Assembly (NCBI RefSeq): GCF_000004075.3
Contig: NC_026658.2
Span: 4,526,001-4,590,000, forward strand
From: Cucumis sativus
Lineage: Eukaryota; Streptophyta; Magnoliopsida; Cucurbitales; Cucurbitaceae
Reading direction: 5' to 3'
DNA: 64,000 nt
Shown: one piece after another, positions 12,413-26,433 of the stretch
How positions within the stretch are numbered: position 1 is the stretch's first letter
How the letters are laid out: each line of letters begins with the position of its first letter
Position numbers and translations under genes: made by a program
The notes under the pieces: generated by a model
Database searches by the model: none
What the model saw: only the letters and a program-made list of their open reading frames with translations
Told to the model about the DNA's origin: nothing

Positions 12413-12484
12413 AGGGCCCTACCGGGTTCGAACCGGTGACCTCTTGATCTGCAGTCAAATGCTCTACCACTGAGCTAAGGACCC
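12413..12484 (-). tRNA. tRNA-Cys (GCA)
   Basis: The 72-base minus-strand sequence starts GGGTCCTTAGCTCAGTGG and ends GGTTCGAACCCGGTAGGG plus CCCT. The acceptor stem pairs 7/7 with one G-U wobble, and the discriminator base is U, as expected for Cys. The D-arm A-box (TAGCTCAGTGG) and T-arm B-box (GGTTCGAACCC) are intact. The anticodon loop CTGCAGA gives anticodon GCA. No intron is present. A TTTT run 14-17 bases past the 3' end (12396-12399) can serve as the Pol III terminator. Confidence 0.97.
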
Positions 12485-15400
12485 ATTTGTTGATTGTAAA
12501 GCATCACAAAATATATTTATTAATAACATTAAAACACATTGGATTCTTTTGTAGACTCATTCAAATTTACTTTTGAGTAATTATTTTTATCTTTCCTTCT
12601 TTGTTTACTTTTTACATTCAAGGACTAACTTCTTATAATTCTAAACACTTAAAAAGAGGAACTTATCAACTCCGATATCGAATAATTCAAGTTGGTGGGC
12701 TAAAGGGACTTTCATTTGTTGCCTTTCTCTTTCACAAAAGAGGGAAAGAGAGAGGGCCTTTTCCAATGGGCATATATTATGACTTGTGGCTGTGGGCCTT
12801 TTCTCATGGTCCAATCAAATTCCATTAACATTATATAGCAAAATCACTGCTTGTACTTAAAAATAAGGTTAGAATGGAGAGTTTGAATTATAAGGAAAAA
12901 TGTAATGTACTTTGAGCTACTAAAACCTAACCTCTCAACTTATGCCAACATGTAACAAAGTTTTCCAAAAATTTCACTGTAGTTTTTTGAAATTCTTTAA
13001 AATTGAGGCTTCAGTTCCTTTTTATTTTTTTTTTAATACAGCAAACATTTGAGATGCGACTAAAAGTTAAACCTTTTTAAATTCTAAAAAAAAAAAAAGA
13101 ACAACCAATTATGGCTATGTTAAATTTACTATAACAATTCAACTTTTGTATACTCCATTTAGACTTAGCTTTTGAGTGATTTTGAAATCCACTGTATTTA
13201 TAAAAATAAAAAAAGATTTAACTTTTTCGATTAAAAAGAGGTGTTGTCCACTATAAAAAGTGGAACACTTTGGATTCCATTGTCAATAAGACAAAAAAAG
13301 AGACGATGTTAAATGTGTTAAAAATAAAGAATTACAATTCAAAGGTATCTCTTAAATATTAATAAAAAGAAAAAGAATCAAACTATGAAAAAAAATTGTG
13401 TTACGACATTGATAGACGTGTCTATCAGTGTGATAAAAACTTATATAAGTTTATTGATAAAACTAATAGAATTTTATCAGTGATGGGAATCAATAGAAAC
13501 TAGCATAAGTCTACAGGTATTTATCTGTAAAAAAGGTAGTTGTGATCACTTCAAATATAACTTAAATTTCTATATAGTTTGTAGCATTTTGACTCTCCAA
13601 ATCTTAAGATTATTTTCAAGCCCTAATTCATCGGTCAAAAACTACTTCCCTACCCATTGTTAAACTTTTCTATACAACTACTAATTAACCAATTACTAAT
13701 CAACTCTTAATAGCTCTCTAATATCATTCCTCATCTCACTCCATTTAGATAACAATTTTACAAAATGATAAAAGTCTACTACCTATTTGGATTTGTTTAT
13801 CAATTGGTTTTAACAAATGTTGAGTTAAAAGATTCAAGTATATATCGAATTCTTTTGTTTATGTAATATATCTAGATCAAACTATGTTTAGATTGACGTT
13901 TTTCTTACAAAATGTTGAAATTGGTTTATTACCACTTTTTTATTCCTTAGCTTTTGAATTATTTGTATCATTTTATCTATGTAAACCGAACAATTTTATA
14001 GAGCATTTCTAAACTGTCAAACACCGATCGACCGTAATCGATATATCGGTTTTGCAAAATTGATCCCAACCTATCCATGCACAATCCTAACGAATTTTAG
14101 GATTCAATAGTTAAAATGATGGTAAGATATATGTATATTTTTTGAAAAGTTAATGGTAAGATATGATTAATGCTATAGCAATCGGTTGCACCAAATCTTA
14201 AAACATCTCATCCAAAAGTTATCTACTGGATTGTATCAATCACTTTTAATTACTTGAACTAAATATACATATAATTAGAAGTTTGTTGGGAAACTTATTG
14301 AAGACTTGTCAACAAAACAAATACAATTATTGAGTAGTGAGTACATAAACCAAATTTATAATTTGAAAAAATCTTGAATTAAAATGTTTTGAACAATAAA
14401 TATGTTTTTAACACCTATCCACCATTGTTCTGTTTAGAAAATAAAATCAGTTTAATCCATTGAATTGTTATTTTATTTATTAAAGAAATTGATATTCTTC
14501 GTCTAAGGGAAAAAGATGTGATAAGATAAGTATGATTAAAATTTCAATTGAAAGTAAGGATTTCAAAACGCCCCTATTAATATCTTATACTTTGAAAGGG
14601 AAATTTGAAAGAGTCAAGAAATTGGTTGTATAATTCTGAAAGTTATGTAAAATTGACTAATGAAATGTTGAAAAAGATGTATCAACAAAATCTTTCAATG
14701 CTTTGATGTTTTGTTCCAACTTCCCAGATATTAATTCACCTCTCAATCAAAATAATACACCTAACTTCTGCTACTTACAACACAATTGAAAATTATTATA
14801 AGCCTCTTATTTTACATATATAATTTAATTTGGTTTAAAGCTTATCCAATTTTAATATTTATTCAATTTAGTAGTTTAGATTGGACAGTAACAATTAAAT
14901 ACATAGCAATATTTTGAAGGATTGTTAATATTACTAATAGATTTCATTCACTTATGCTAAAGATGTGGTACTAAACTCACTAATAATTTAGACCAATTTA
15001 GGTGTTAATTTAATATACTAGAAATAACTCTCTTTTGCTTCACATTGTCACTTTAACCTTAATTTTATATCTGTTTGGTCGATTGATTTTTTAAACTTTT
15101 TTAATATATCCTAGGTTATTTGATACACATTTAAAGCTTCAATACTTCATAAATTTAAATACTCATCGGATACAAAATTTTAAAAATAAAAAAATAAAAA
15201 GAAAGGAAGGAAGAAAGAGAAAATCAAATTGTTCACAAAACAAGACCCATTCTTAAATAATAACAAACAAATGAAAGTGAAAATAAAAATCAAGACCCAT
15301 TCAAAGCAATTGCCTGCCAGCCACATATATCGAAGGGAAAAAATCAAATTTTGGGGAGAAAAGTCCAGCCATTCCTATCCTTATCAAAGAAAGCTACAAC

Positions 15401-16083
15401 AATGACTAAGTTTTTGTTTTAAATATACTAATGAACAAAATAGTGAGATGATCTTTTTGACAATAATAAAAATCAATCTTCATCTCTCTAACAAATTAGT
15501 GCAGACCATGTCATATTCTATGTCGGTTTTATTTTTTCAGAACTGTTAATAAACGACGGGAATTTAATACTATATGCTTTGATCTAATTAATAAAAGCTA
15601 ATCCGAATTACAACAGCTAAGCTAATCGTATGATAGAATATCAATTCTCCCAAGAACGAAGAATCCTTGCAAGACTTTGAGCAAAATATGTAACGCAATT
15701 CAATACTCCATTCATCATTGTTCTGTTATTCCATTTCAGGTTTAAACTTTTAGGACGAACATAAGTTCATCTCCTATAATGTAATAACCATACAGTATCC
15801 AGAACATAAAACATTACAATATATGTTCATTTATTGTTACATTAACTTCCAAAGTACTGTTTGTGAACCACTTTTTCATTCACATTAGCCAACACCAGAC
15901 AAAGAACAAACATATTTATAGCTTAAAAGGACATGTTGATGATGATGATTCTTCCAAACTCCCAAAACTCACCAATGCATTCTCTTTAACCGTTGTTGTA
16001 GTCGTTCGTTGGCCATACTATCGATTGTTTTGTGTACTTATGTTGTATACGTCTCTGTCTAGTGTATGAGCACGTTCTAGTGT
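12485..16083. other. AT-rich spacer
   Basis: No gene is seen. At 13405-13530 there are degenerate tgatagac/gtctatca palindromic motifs belonging to the dispersed repeat described at 32529. The last 200-300 bases (from about 15800) are probably the 3' untranslated end of the minus-strand DCD gene. The 68-residue frame at 15863-16069 lies in that region and has no recognisable domain. Confidence 0.5.
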
Positions 16084-17700
16084 TCAAGAGGATTGTTCTC
16101 CAAATATATCCAGCAGAGAAAGTGCCTGCAAATTATTAAGAACCAGTATTAGATTTGTTGAATTCTTCATTGAAGTTGAAGAGATGGTTTTGTTGGTTAA
16201 TCCAGCTATAATGAACAGAAGAGGATGAATATCAAATTGTTTGGTTTGTAAATTACCTCTGGAATGTTGAGTTCAAGCCGAAACTTGGGGCCATCGTAAT
16301 GGTGAAGAATTGGTCTAAAAGAGTCCTCTTCCAGAGGATCGCATATCTTCCTAGTCACAATTCTTACCTGTTACAATAAGTTAAACTTCAGATTAGCTCA
16401 ATGGAAGTGACAAATTGATAAATAGGTTTCGACCAACAAGAACAAGAACATGAGTGTTACCTGTGCCGGGAAACGAGATTCGCCAGGAGTTTTCTTGTCT
16501 TCCCAGGCAGTTGGATCAATGTTTGTTCCTCCAAAGCTTGCAGCCTAGAAAGATGATTCATACAAAATAAGTAACCAAAACAAGCAGATATTGACAATTA
16601 ACATATTAAAGCTCCCTAATGAAGCCATGGATCTAGCAGAATTGAATCTAATGGAAAGAAGGAGACCCACCTCAAAGATTCCATGGAGTTGATGGGTAGA
16701 ATAGTTATAAAGGAAAATAGGCAACCCAGGAGTTATGGCCCTGACTGAATCTCTGTATCTTGGAGGTAAACCTAAATCATTGAGTAAAAAACAATAGAAA
16801 ATCTTAGAACTTCCTTGGCAGGGGAAAAGGCAAACATAAATAAAAACTATGTAAAAAGGAAAAACGAGCAGTCAGATGATTCAGATCATAAAAATTGAAG
16901 AAAGGGATAGGGAGAAACTTACCAAAAAGCTGCCTCTTGAGATTCTCTTGCATAGTATCATTGTTACAGACAAAGATATATCCACCAATTGTTTCATTTC
17001 TGGGCAAAGACTCAGATGGGGGAAGGGTCTTGAACCTCTTGTCCAAAGCATTCTTATTAGCTTCCTTGTTATCATTGTTGTTTTCACCGCTGTTGTTCTT
17101 GTTACTGTTCTTCTTCCCAGTCTTTCCTCCTTTTTCTTCTTCAACCTTCCCACTGTTCTTGTAGTTCTTCAGATTTACAAAACTGTTACTGTTAAAATTC
17201 CCAATTTTCGAGTAAACCCCTTTGTTAAAGCCTCCATTAATACCCTTTTGAGCACCTCCAATCACAGGATCCACCCCCATATTAGCAGAATTAAGCTTCC
17301 AACCATCATTGAAGGCATTAAAATCAGACCCCTTTGACTTGAAACTATTCCACCCATTATCAAACACATTGAGTGCATTCTTTTCATACCCAGTTGAACT
17401 CAAATTCATACTATTGCTGGTATTACTCCAGTTATTAAGATCAGAAGCAACACTCGGCTTAAAACTATTCCATCCATCATTGAACCGATTAACATCAGAA
17501 TCAGAGACTTTAGGCTTAAAATTATTCAAAGAATTTACCTCTCCACCATTCCTTACATCGAAATTCCTCCTCTCCTCAGGCCTCTTCGAGACATACGAAT
17601 TGCTCCAGATAGAATCGTTAAGCGATAGGTTGGCGAGATTCCCAGTTTGCACCCGAAGCTGATCGCTGAATTGCCTGAACGATTGGGGGTTATTCTCCAT
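16084..17700 (-). CDS. NRP: DCD-domain asparagine-rich protein (NRP/B2 type)
   Basis: Five exons on the minus strand, 17700-16923, 16771-16671, 16544-16461, 16367-16257 and 16125-16084, join in frame to 371 residues. All introns are GT-AG. The start at 17700 (MENNPQSFRQFSDQLRVQ) matches the conserved family N terminus; an upstream in-frame ATG at 17715 adds only five residues. Residues 1-218 are polar and Asn/Ser-rich, with repeated DGWNSFK units (about residues 75-145) and a Lys/Asn-rich stretch before the domain. Residues 230-360 form the Development and Cell Death (DCD) domain, with the diagnostic GGYIFVCNNDTMQENL, a FG/LP block, YNYSTHQLHGIFEAAS, and RFPAQVRI. Known relatives respond to ER and osmotic stress and link these to programmed cell death; the biochemical activity is not settled. 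The protein looks intact. Confidence 0.92.
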
Positions 17701-18110
17701 GTCTAAACAAAGCAAACTCAGAAAACACCCGAAAACTCAGAAGAAGAAGAAGAAAACCCAGATGGAAAAAATGAAGAAAAGAGAAGTGGAAACAAGTGTA
17801 ATGAGAAAATGAAGAAGTGGGAAAGAGAGAAATAGAGTTAAATAAGATGGGGTATTAAGGAAAGGAAAGGAAAGGAAATAACGAAGAAAGGAAGAGGAGA
17901 TTGCGTGTGGAAGATGAAAAAAGCTAAATACAAAGGAAGAAAAAAAGAAATGATTAAAGAAAGAAGAAGGGTTAGAGTGGTTGAGGAAACGAGAAAGTGA
18001 GTAATCCAATTACAAAGACGCGTAAATGAAATGGAAAGAAGTGGGGGAGTGAAAAGGATGGAAGAGAGAGAGAGAGAGTCATGTGGGGAAGGCTTTTTCA
18101 ATATTCAGAG
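17701..18110 (-). promoter_or_regulatory. Pyrimidine-rich leader/promoter of the NRP gene
   Basis: Read on the minus strand this is strongly CT-rich (GA-rich on the plus strand), including a GA run at 18065-18078. Such CT-rich blocks are common in plant core promoters and 5' leaders. The open frames on the minus strand here are low-complexity Ser/Phe/Leu strings and not genes. The exact transcription start is not visible. Confidence 0.45.
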
Positions 18111-21100
18111 TAGGAGGAGAGAAGGAGATTCTAGAAAGAGGAAAATCGGCCATTGATTTGCTTAGTAGCGAAGGTTTGACAAATGGAGAAGATTGATGAC
18201 TATGACCGTATCCATGTGATTACCATTTTTTATGTGTGTCATCTTTTATAACTTTTACGTGTCTCTCCCTCATTAATTGGGCTAAACCCGTGACCCGTGA
18301 CCCGTGACCCTCCCACCTCCCTCCTCCCTCTTTTTATTCCATCAACATTTTAAATTACATTTTACTCCTTACACTTAACATCCCTAAGCAACACTTTATC
18401 ACGTCCCTCTTTAGCTAAATATTCCTGTTTTCTTTTTGTTTGAATATTTTTTCTAGTGAAGCTGGTTTGTGTATGGAAGTTTATTTGAGTTAGTGGGTGA
18501 TTGTGTGAAGTTACAAACCAGTACCCCACTAATTTCTCAACCTTCTTGTAACTCAAATGGGTCTTTAATGCATGTTGTCCATTTAATGAAGTTTTTGTGC
18601 TTTCCTCCGTATTTTCTCTAACTTCTTCGAAATTAAACTTCCCTAAACTTATTTCACCCTAATGGAAAGATGATGTGGCTGTTAAGTAGTGATTTGAAAC
18701 GAGTAAGCAAGGGAATATGGACTTTACATTATTTGTGTTTTTCAACGTGGGTTTTTTTAATTCCACATTCTCCCTCCTTTTCTTTCTTCTTTTCCCCTTC
18801 TTTTTGGCTTCAACAAAGGTATCTTCTTCATCCCAACATCCCCCCTTAGAGTGTGGAGTGATATCAGATTGTTTCAGCACGAAACACACCCCTCGGCTTT
18901 CCCATAAAACTATCCATTCATCCTTTACCAAGTACTACACTATCCTATTCATTGTGTATGGTTGTTTCAACTAGTGATCACCATAAACATAATATTAAGT
19001 AACCTTCCTCAATCAATTGGAGTCTGTTTTATTTTCATAGTATTTTATTAGTTTGAGTTGAATTGGTTGATTCAAAGACGGTGGATTGGATTGGAGTAAA
19101 AAAAACAGTCTAAAAAAAATAGTTGATACGAGTATCGAACACATAAAAAACAACAACAAATGAAGCTTACTCCTTTAAATCACAAGGTTGATTTATTAAA
19201 TTTCTTTTGAGATTAAGTCTAGCCTTTAATTTTAAGGTAAAATACAACGTTGGTACTTCTAAGGTTTTAAAGTGATTCTAAATGTACTCGAAGCCAATTT
19301 ACTCACTGCAAGCTTAGAATTGCACTCCAATAAGTCTTAAAACAAACCATACCTAAAAATTTATTCACTTTCTTGCAAATGGATTGTTTTTACTTACCAA
19401 AATGTATACAAAGCATAACTCATTACTTTATTTTTGGACATCAGCCTCTAAAAATGAGTTTAGAATTTGTTTACCTTTTTCAAAAAAAAAAAAAAAATTG
19501 AGCTTCTACTCGAAAGAAAATTATTGGAAGAAGTACAATTTTAAGAAATAAATTAAAAATATAACATACGGATATAACAATGTTGACCAGTCAGCCAATA
19601 AATTCTTTTCAAATGTCAAGACTGTCCTTGATGAGAAACTGTCGTTAATAGAAACTATCGATGAGAGCCCATATTGATGCTAGCAACTAATAACACATTT
19701 TTCAATTTAAAAGCTATTCGACGATGTTATCACTGATAGCTTTCAATTTTAAGAAACCTTTAAAATGGTAGTTGAATGTAGACTTTTCCTCTTTTACCAA
19801 ATTTTATACTATTCATAAAATTATTTTATTCTTGCACATTACATTTTATTATGAGACAGATATAAATATAGCAATTAGATTTAAATAATTAACATATAAT
19901 AACAACATTTAAAAATTTTTGTAAATATCGAAAAATCTTTCAATGTCTATATTTGATATAGAAATCTACCACTAGTATACTATATTCTAAAATTGGTCTA
20001 TCAATCATTATAATAATATATCATTGATTGATATACTATAAGGGTCTATGTGCTATAAAAGTCTATCGTCCATAGTTTGTGCAGACAGTTATATACTAGT
20101 TTTTTTTTTTTTTCCTTAAAATGGGCCATTTATGCAACTTGCCTAAACTCAATATTATTCCTTTACTGGTTAGGCATCAGCAAGCCCAATAGAAATAGAA
20201 TTAAGATCAATTAAGCCCAATTCTTCAATCATCTACTATCCAGTAGAGCCCACTTGGGCCCTAGCTTTCCATTTCCCAATTACTCCTGAACTTGGGACTA
20301 CATTCCCAATTAAGCAATAAATTTTAAAATATAAAAAAATTTACAACTTTTCCTAATTATAAACTTTGATAAAAATTAGGATATATGTAGATTAGATTGA
20401 ATAAAAAATAATTATTAATTTCAATTCGATAATGACCTATATTTAAATTAATAATATCAATAACAACATGATAACCATTAACTTTCAATTTGTACCATTA
20501 AACTTTTAAAAAAATGATAATTTTAGGTGTAATTTAGAGAACTTTTCAAATATAACAAAAATATATTAAATTCTAAATAACTCATCTATATTTTTTTTAA
20601 TATTTTGTTATAGGTAAAAATAGTTTCAAATATCTTAATTTAACTTATTAAACCATATAATTTAGAAAAATTTAGCAATTCAAATCAATTCTAGTTTGAT
20701 TATTGAAAAATTGTTAAAAGTAACAAATTGGACAAAATATTTATAAAATTCTAACGGTAAGAAACATTTAATAGATGATTTTCATTTTAATCAAATATTT
20801 ATATATAAATAACTACAAGATGATCTATAAGTTATAATGTTAATTTTGAATAAATATTTTAGCTTATTCTTAGGTGTTTTTTGAACAAGTATAGTGTGTG
20901 TACTTAATATCTTTTGTTTCTTTTACTTTTGATTTCATGTCTTATCACGAACTTTCCATTCTTGTATTTCAAATCATGCATCTTCAAAAAGATCAAAAGT
21001 CTTTCTTATCTCCAAACACAACCGGTAATATTAATAGCAACATTTAGATACCACTTCAAAAGATGTTTTCAATACTACTTCAAACTCAACTTTAATCAAC

Positions 21101-22389
21101 AATAATAAACATTCCATTTAAAATTATCAAACTAATTTTGATGTAATAAAGACAGGCTACTATAACAATCAATTTTCAACCAAACTTTAAAACAAATAAA
21201 AATATAAAAATTATTGCTACTTTTCTTGACACAACCAAAAGAAAAGAAAAAACTTCAACTGTAAGAAGAACAAGAATCAATTTCTTGTAAGTGGGAGAAA
21301 CATACATACATGTATATATATTATAAAATGAAACAAAAAGTTGTCCCCTAAGCTTCTATATATATATATATATATTAAAAAAGAGTAGAAAAGAAGAGGA
21401 TTAATTAAATAAATGTTAACTTTAACACCGACATTAATTATTTTTAAAAAAATGATAATATATAATTAAGTAAAAAAGAAAAAAAAGGGGAAGTTGGGTT
21501 GGTGGTGGTTACTGTAGTGGCTGCAGGTGAATGTATGAAGAAGCACATGCCTACACTACACAAATCCCCCCTCACTCTTCTTCTCTCATTTTTATTATTT
21601 CACCTTTTTCAATTCATTTTTCTTTTTTTTATTTTATCTCTTCTTTCACTTTATTCTATTTTGGATCTCTCATTTTATTTATATTCCATCTTATTCCTTT
21701 CATATGTATATGTCTTCATCTGTATTTCTCATTCTATTCTATCAAATTATCTCTCTCTTTTTTCACAGAAGCAAAAGTTTAAATTTATAGAAAAAGAAAT
21801 AGTTAGTAAATAATTAATTTAAGCATCTATGTTGGAATTGAAGTCTGAAGGTATGATTAAATTATGTAATTTAATTTACTGAGGAGTTGCTTAATATGTA
21901 ATAAAAAAAGGATTGTAGCAAAGAATCCCAACAGTGATAGGGCCTAGTTGAGGAGGGTTTGAAGCCAAAAGGAACATCATCATGGTCAAAATTACCCATT
22001 ACTTTTATTATATTGTTATTACTATCATTATTATTATTATTTTGAAGAAACCATGACTTTGATTATAAGAAACCTTATTCTTAATCAGAATATTCCATTG
22101 GGAGATTCCCCTTGTTTAGTGACAACAATTTTACACGCTTTGCCATTTTTTTTTTTATTTAATCATCTTCTCTTTTTCTATCACCAACTTTCTTCTCATT
22201 CATATCTATCCACGCTTCTAAAATGTCAACCATGTTTTATATTTTATTAATCTATAGATAGTGATATACATAATGTTAGATTGATTCATTTATCATTTTC
22301 TTCATGTCTAAACTGATAATGGGATAGCATAGTCTAACTTTTATATCAAGATATACGATACTAGAAATTTTGTATTTGAGAGAAGATCA
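18111..22389. other. Gene-poor spacer
   Basis: I see no gene. A short tandem repeat of cccgtga lies at 18286-18310. At 19960-20070 there are palindromic tctatca/tgatag motifs. At 20130-20290 the sequence is less AT-biased and unassigned. A (TA)n run lies at about 21357-21376. The region 21490-21800 is pyrimidine-rich after a short GT-rich block, and its open frames are Ser/Phe/Leu low-complexity. Confidence 0.45.
18286..18310 (+). repeat. Short tandem repeat, unit cccgtga
   Basis: Three consecutive copies of the 7-base unit cccgtga, plus a partial one, followed by a C-rich tail. Confidence 0.8.
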
Positions 22390-22745
22390 CGACTTGTAGG
22401 TTAGCAAGTGTAACTATATTAGTTCGTTGTGAATTTTCTAATAGAGTATCAACTTACCTCTTTTGTCATTTTTCTTGCGTATTATTTATAGGGTTGGATG
22501 ACCGAAATCTTCTTCGATTAGGGTTTCCATGTTTCACGATTTCTAGTATTTCCTTGCAAAATCATGCGAGAATTGTATAATCTGAATGGACTCAACATTG
22601 ATTTTGACAGTGGCTGAACGAGAGCTAATCTGACTTTGGAACAAGTCAACCCTTCTCCCAAGCTCGTGTTGGACCAAATCGACTGATTTGGCTGGCTTTG
22701 GGTCAACCTAGCAACCAAATCAGCTTCCTTTGTAGATCCATCTCC
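22390..22745. other. Compositionally distinct segment, possibly an old LTR
   Basis: From about 22490 to 22740 the sequence is clearly richer in G and C than the AT-rich surroundings. A tatttatagg box lies just upstream (about 22484). This promoter-like box next to a denser block resembles LTR organisation, but I could not find TG...CA ends with a target duplication. The 66-residue minus frame here does not resemble a known protein. Confidence 0.3.
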
Positions 22746-25700
22746 TCCTTTTTAGTATCATCACTGACAATCAATTTATCGTTGTTACGTTTTTTTCTTT
22801 TATCTAGTGTTGTCTTTAGTTTCGTGTTATGCCAATTTTAACTTTTAGTTAAAAATTTCATCTAATAAATTGTCCTAAATAATCGAGTTGATTGGCAAAT
22901 ATTACTAAAACTTCAAATTAGTTTGATAACAGACAAAAAAAAAATTGATGATTAAATATCATAACTCCTCTTCCCATTCAAGTGTTCTGGTGTTGCCATT
23001 TGATGAAATTAAATAATCTGTTATAACTTATATCATTTGTATCCTTTTTTCAAACAAATTATCCATATCTTCCAAACACTATACTAAATTAATTAACACT
23101 TATTGCCATTAATATCTTTTAATTAAGTATTTATAAAATGTAAAATAGAACATTGTTAGATTTTTCAAAAAATTGCATGAAAAGAGATGTAACTTAACTT
23201 ACGTTATAGACGACAACTTTTAATCAAATATTCAATTTTACTAATTGAACTAAATTTCTTATCAAAATGTTCTATTAAATTTAGAACACAAAATTTAGTA
23301 TTATAATTATGATCATATATTTTGTTAATTGTAATGAGAAATGAGTACATAGGGATAAAATGGCAAGTAGTGAAAAGACCCTACTTAGCTTCTAAATAGC
23401 TAATTAGGGTGTCTTCATAATTAGTGAAAGTATAATTAATTGTTATTAATTTGGTAGATACATAGCCTATAGCTCTAGCAATGAAGGATAATTAATAAAG
23501 CAAATTTTTGTTGCCTAACATATTTCAATTTCAAACAAAAAAAAAATAAAGAAAAAGAAAAAGCATATATATACTCAGCCACAAATTATTGAAATGCCAC
23601 AGCAAAAATACTAAAATTGAGGTTAAAGTATATTTTAATTTCCTTTTTTTTTTCTTTGACTTTTTGATTGATTTTCTTCATATGTTTGCAATATTTATTT
23701 GTATATAATTACAATGTAATTAAGAATTTTGACATTTTATTTTGTATTTAACAATTCTAACTTAGTGTAGTAAAAGTACCACCTACACCGAGTACACTCA
23801 TGACCAACTTTATCGGTTTATCTCTTACAACTAATTATACCATTTAATTCAATCTATCGTGTATATATATATTTTAAAAAAATCAGAAGACTGAGAGTAC
23901 TTATAATACAAAATTGAAATTATTAGTTTATAAGGTAGTAATCATTTCATCGTTTAAAACTAAATATATAAATTTTATTTCTACCTTAAACTTTCTTTAT
24001 TTGTTACGAAACGGATGAATATTCTATTTTAAAAAATAAGAAGAGTAGCTTTTGTTTCTAAAATTTAACTTAGAAAATCCAATCATTGTATTTAAGAAAG
24101 ATGTAAGTCATAGAGAGTAAATGTTAAATAGGCTTAATGTTCGAAACAAAAATAGAAAACGAAATTATTACCGGACCATACCAACGGATTTGAAGCATAT
24201 AAAAAATCAAATAAAGTAGTGTATGAAAACAAATTTGAGAATTTAATTAACTAAACATGTGAATTATCTTCTTATTTTCACTACTTTTTTTAATATAAAA
24301 AGTGCAAACACAAATGATTTTCTTTAAAAAGAAAAAAGAAAAAAGGTTTTTTCCATAAAAATAAAATTACATATTTCATAATTCATAATTCTAACTTAGT
24401 GTGACAAACAATAAGTTTAAATATAAAAATTATACATCTTTTGAACAAGAAATTAAAAGTTAAAACCACTATGTAAAGTGTAGGTACCTAATTAACTAAT
24501 TAACACAAACTTAAAAGTTTTGTGGACTAACTTTGGTTATCTATTTTAGATCTTCCTTTTGTATATGATCATAGTACAATCCAATTATAAATTAATAAAA
24601 GATTTATTTCAAACCATAAAAATAAAAGAAAGAAAAAACCATTTTTTTCCCTAAAAAAAAGTTATTTTAAAAAATTGTTCAAATGGTTGAGTGTTAATGT
24701 GAATTAGTTGGTAAGATCATATCTTATTATTGCCATCAATCTCAACTTGTTAAATTAAGGGGCATTAACAAATTATTAATTAGGCTAAATTAGGTATTGT
24801 TCAACACCTAATCATTAATGTTCAAAACTAATATAAATATGATTAAGGTTCTTCTATTCATTCTTTCTTTCTTTTTTTCTTTAACATAACTCCATTTTTT
24901 CCCCAGCAAATTACAAATTAGGAATTTATAGCAATAATATGTTATAGCTAAAATTGTGATACTGCCATATTTTCCTAAGCCTAAAATTTAATATATAATT
25001 TACATTTGCCAAATTTGGTTCATTTTATTATTAACATAATTTAGGGTTAAATTTTATTTTCTTTATATGTTTCTGTTCACTTTTTGGTCTGCAAAAATCG
25101 ACCCTTTTTGTAATGTCACTATCAATTTCCATATATGGATTCTTTTTCTTTTCTACAAAAGTAAATGGTAAAAAAAAAAAATTACATTTTACCAAAAGTT
25201 CAAAATACTATTCCCATTTATTATTCTTTTTCTCTTTTTAAATCCATATACCTACTCCTTTCTTTTTTTTCTTTTTGAGAAAAAATCCTTACCCACTTTT
25301 GTTCTAGAGAATAGTGTGCTTTTGTGTCTTTATCCCACTTTTTTGGGAGCTAGATTGTGGTGATGAAGTTCATTAAGGAAGGCAATAATGTTTAAATATA
25401 ACTTAAAACGTTAAGTAAGTGTTAGAAATGTCGAGCAAGATTTAATAGATATGGTTGAAATGTTTAAAATATTAAATTTTAAATGAATAACTAAATGTAT
25501 TATTTTTTTTAATCTATTAAGTTAGAAATAATGAAGTAAACAAATGTTTGATTAATTTTGAAATTTAAATGGGATTTCATAATTGATATAAAATTGAAAT
25601 TTTAATAGTTAGGTAATAGCGGTACGATATATATTGTTTTAAGAAGTTAATATAAAGTTAATGGATTTTAGAAACCAACTAAATTAAAAAGTGAATTACT

Positions 25701-26433
25701 TTAGATTATCTTTAAAACATATTTATCAAACACTACAAATAAATAATATTAATATTTTCATATAATCTCTTTGTATCAATCCAAACGTACCCTTTATTTA
25801 TTTATTTATATTTCATAAATTATAAATTAAAATTCAAAAGAGATGGTAAATTGATATATATTTTCTTTGCATAATAGCTTCATCTCACCAATAAATTTGT
25901 CATTGTGTGGGGAGTAGGTATCTCCATTGACCTAACTATGAGCACTACAATTCATCATCCCCCATGAATTAGGGTTTCCATACCTCTTTCTCTTTTTTTT
26001 TTTTTTTTTTTTTCCTTTTAAATTGACTAATAAAATCAAATTAAATTGGCAAATACAAAGTTTGACTAATAACAAAATTTTCCAACTTTTTTTTTTTTTT
26101 TTGTTAAGGTTGACCAATCTTGTGATTCCTAAATGATTTTGATTTTGCTTTTGCACCTTTAAAAAAACTTCTCAAAGTTAGGAAACATGTCTTTTCTAAA
26201 GTCCAACTTATGTTTATTTTCTTCAATTTCTTGTCTTTTCTCTATGCCTTTTTTTTCTCTCTCTCCCTCTCTCTTTTTCTTTTTTATTTTTGTTTTATGT
26301 TGATTTCTTTATTATATTCATGTCATTCTCAAATCTCATTCCAAATTCTTGCTTTGTGAGGATTGCTATTTTGGATGGGCATGTGTGTGGCAAATATTTT
26401 CCTTGCCTTTTTTTTCTTGGCCAGCAACTTATT
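22746..26433. other. Very AT-rich spacer
   Basis: No gene is seen. Homopolymer tracts are frequent: poly-T at about 25988-26013 and 26088-26102, and A-rich runs near 25170. The only longer frame (25932-26156, minus) is a Lys-rich translation of poly-T and is not credible. Confidence 0.5.

Noticed and set aside
16876..17662. Plus-strand frames of 89-153 codons across the NRP gene
   Set aside because: They are antisense shadows of the NRP first exon, which has clear family similarity on the minus strand.
17737..18101. Minus-strand 87-90 codon frames upstream of NRP
   Set aside because: Ser/Phe/Leu low-complexity translations of a CT-rich leader.
21499..21813. 104-codon Leu/Phe-rich plus frame
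   Set aside because: Hydrophobicity follows from T-rich composition; no family resemblance and no splice support.
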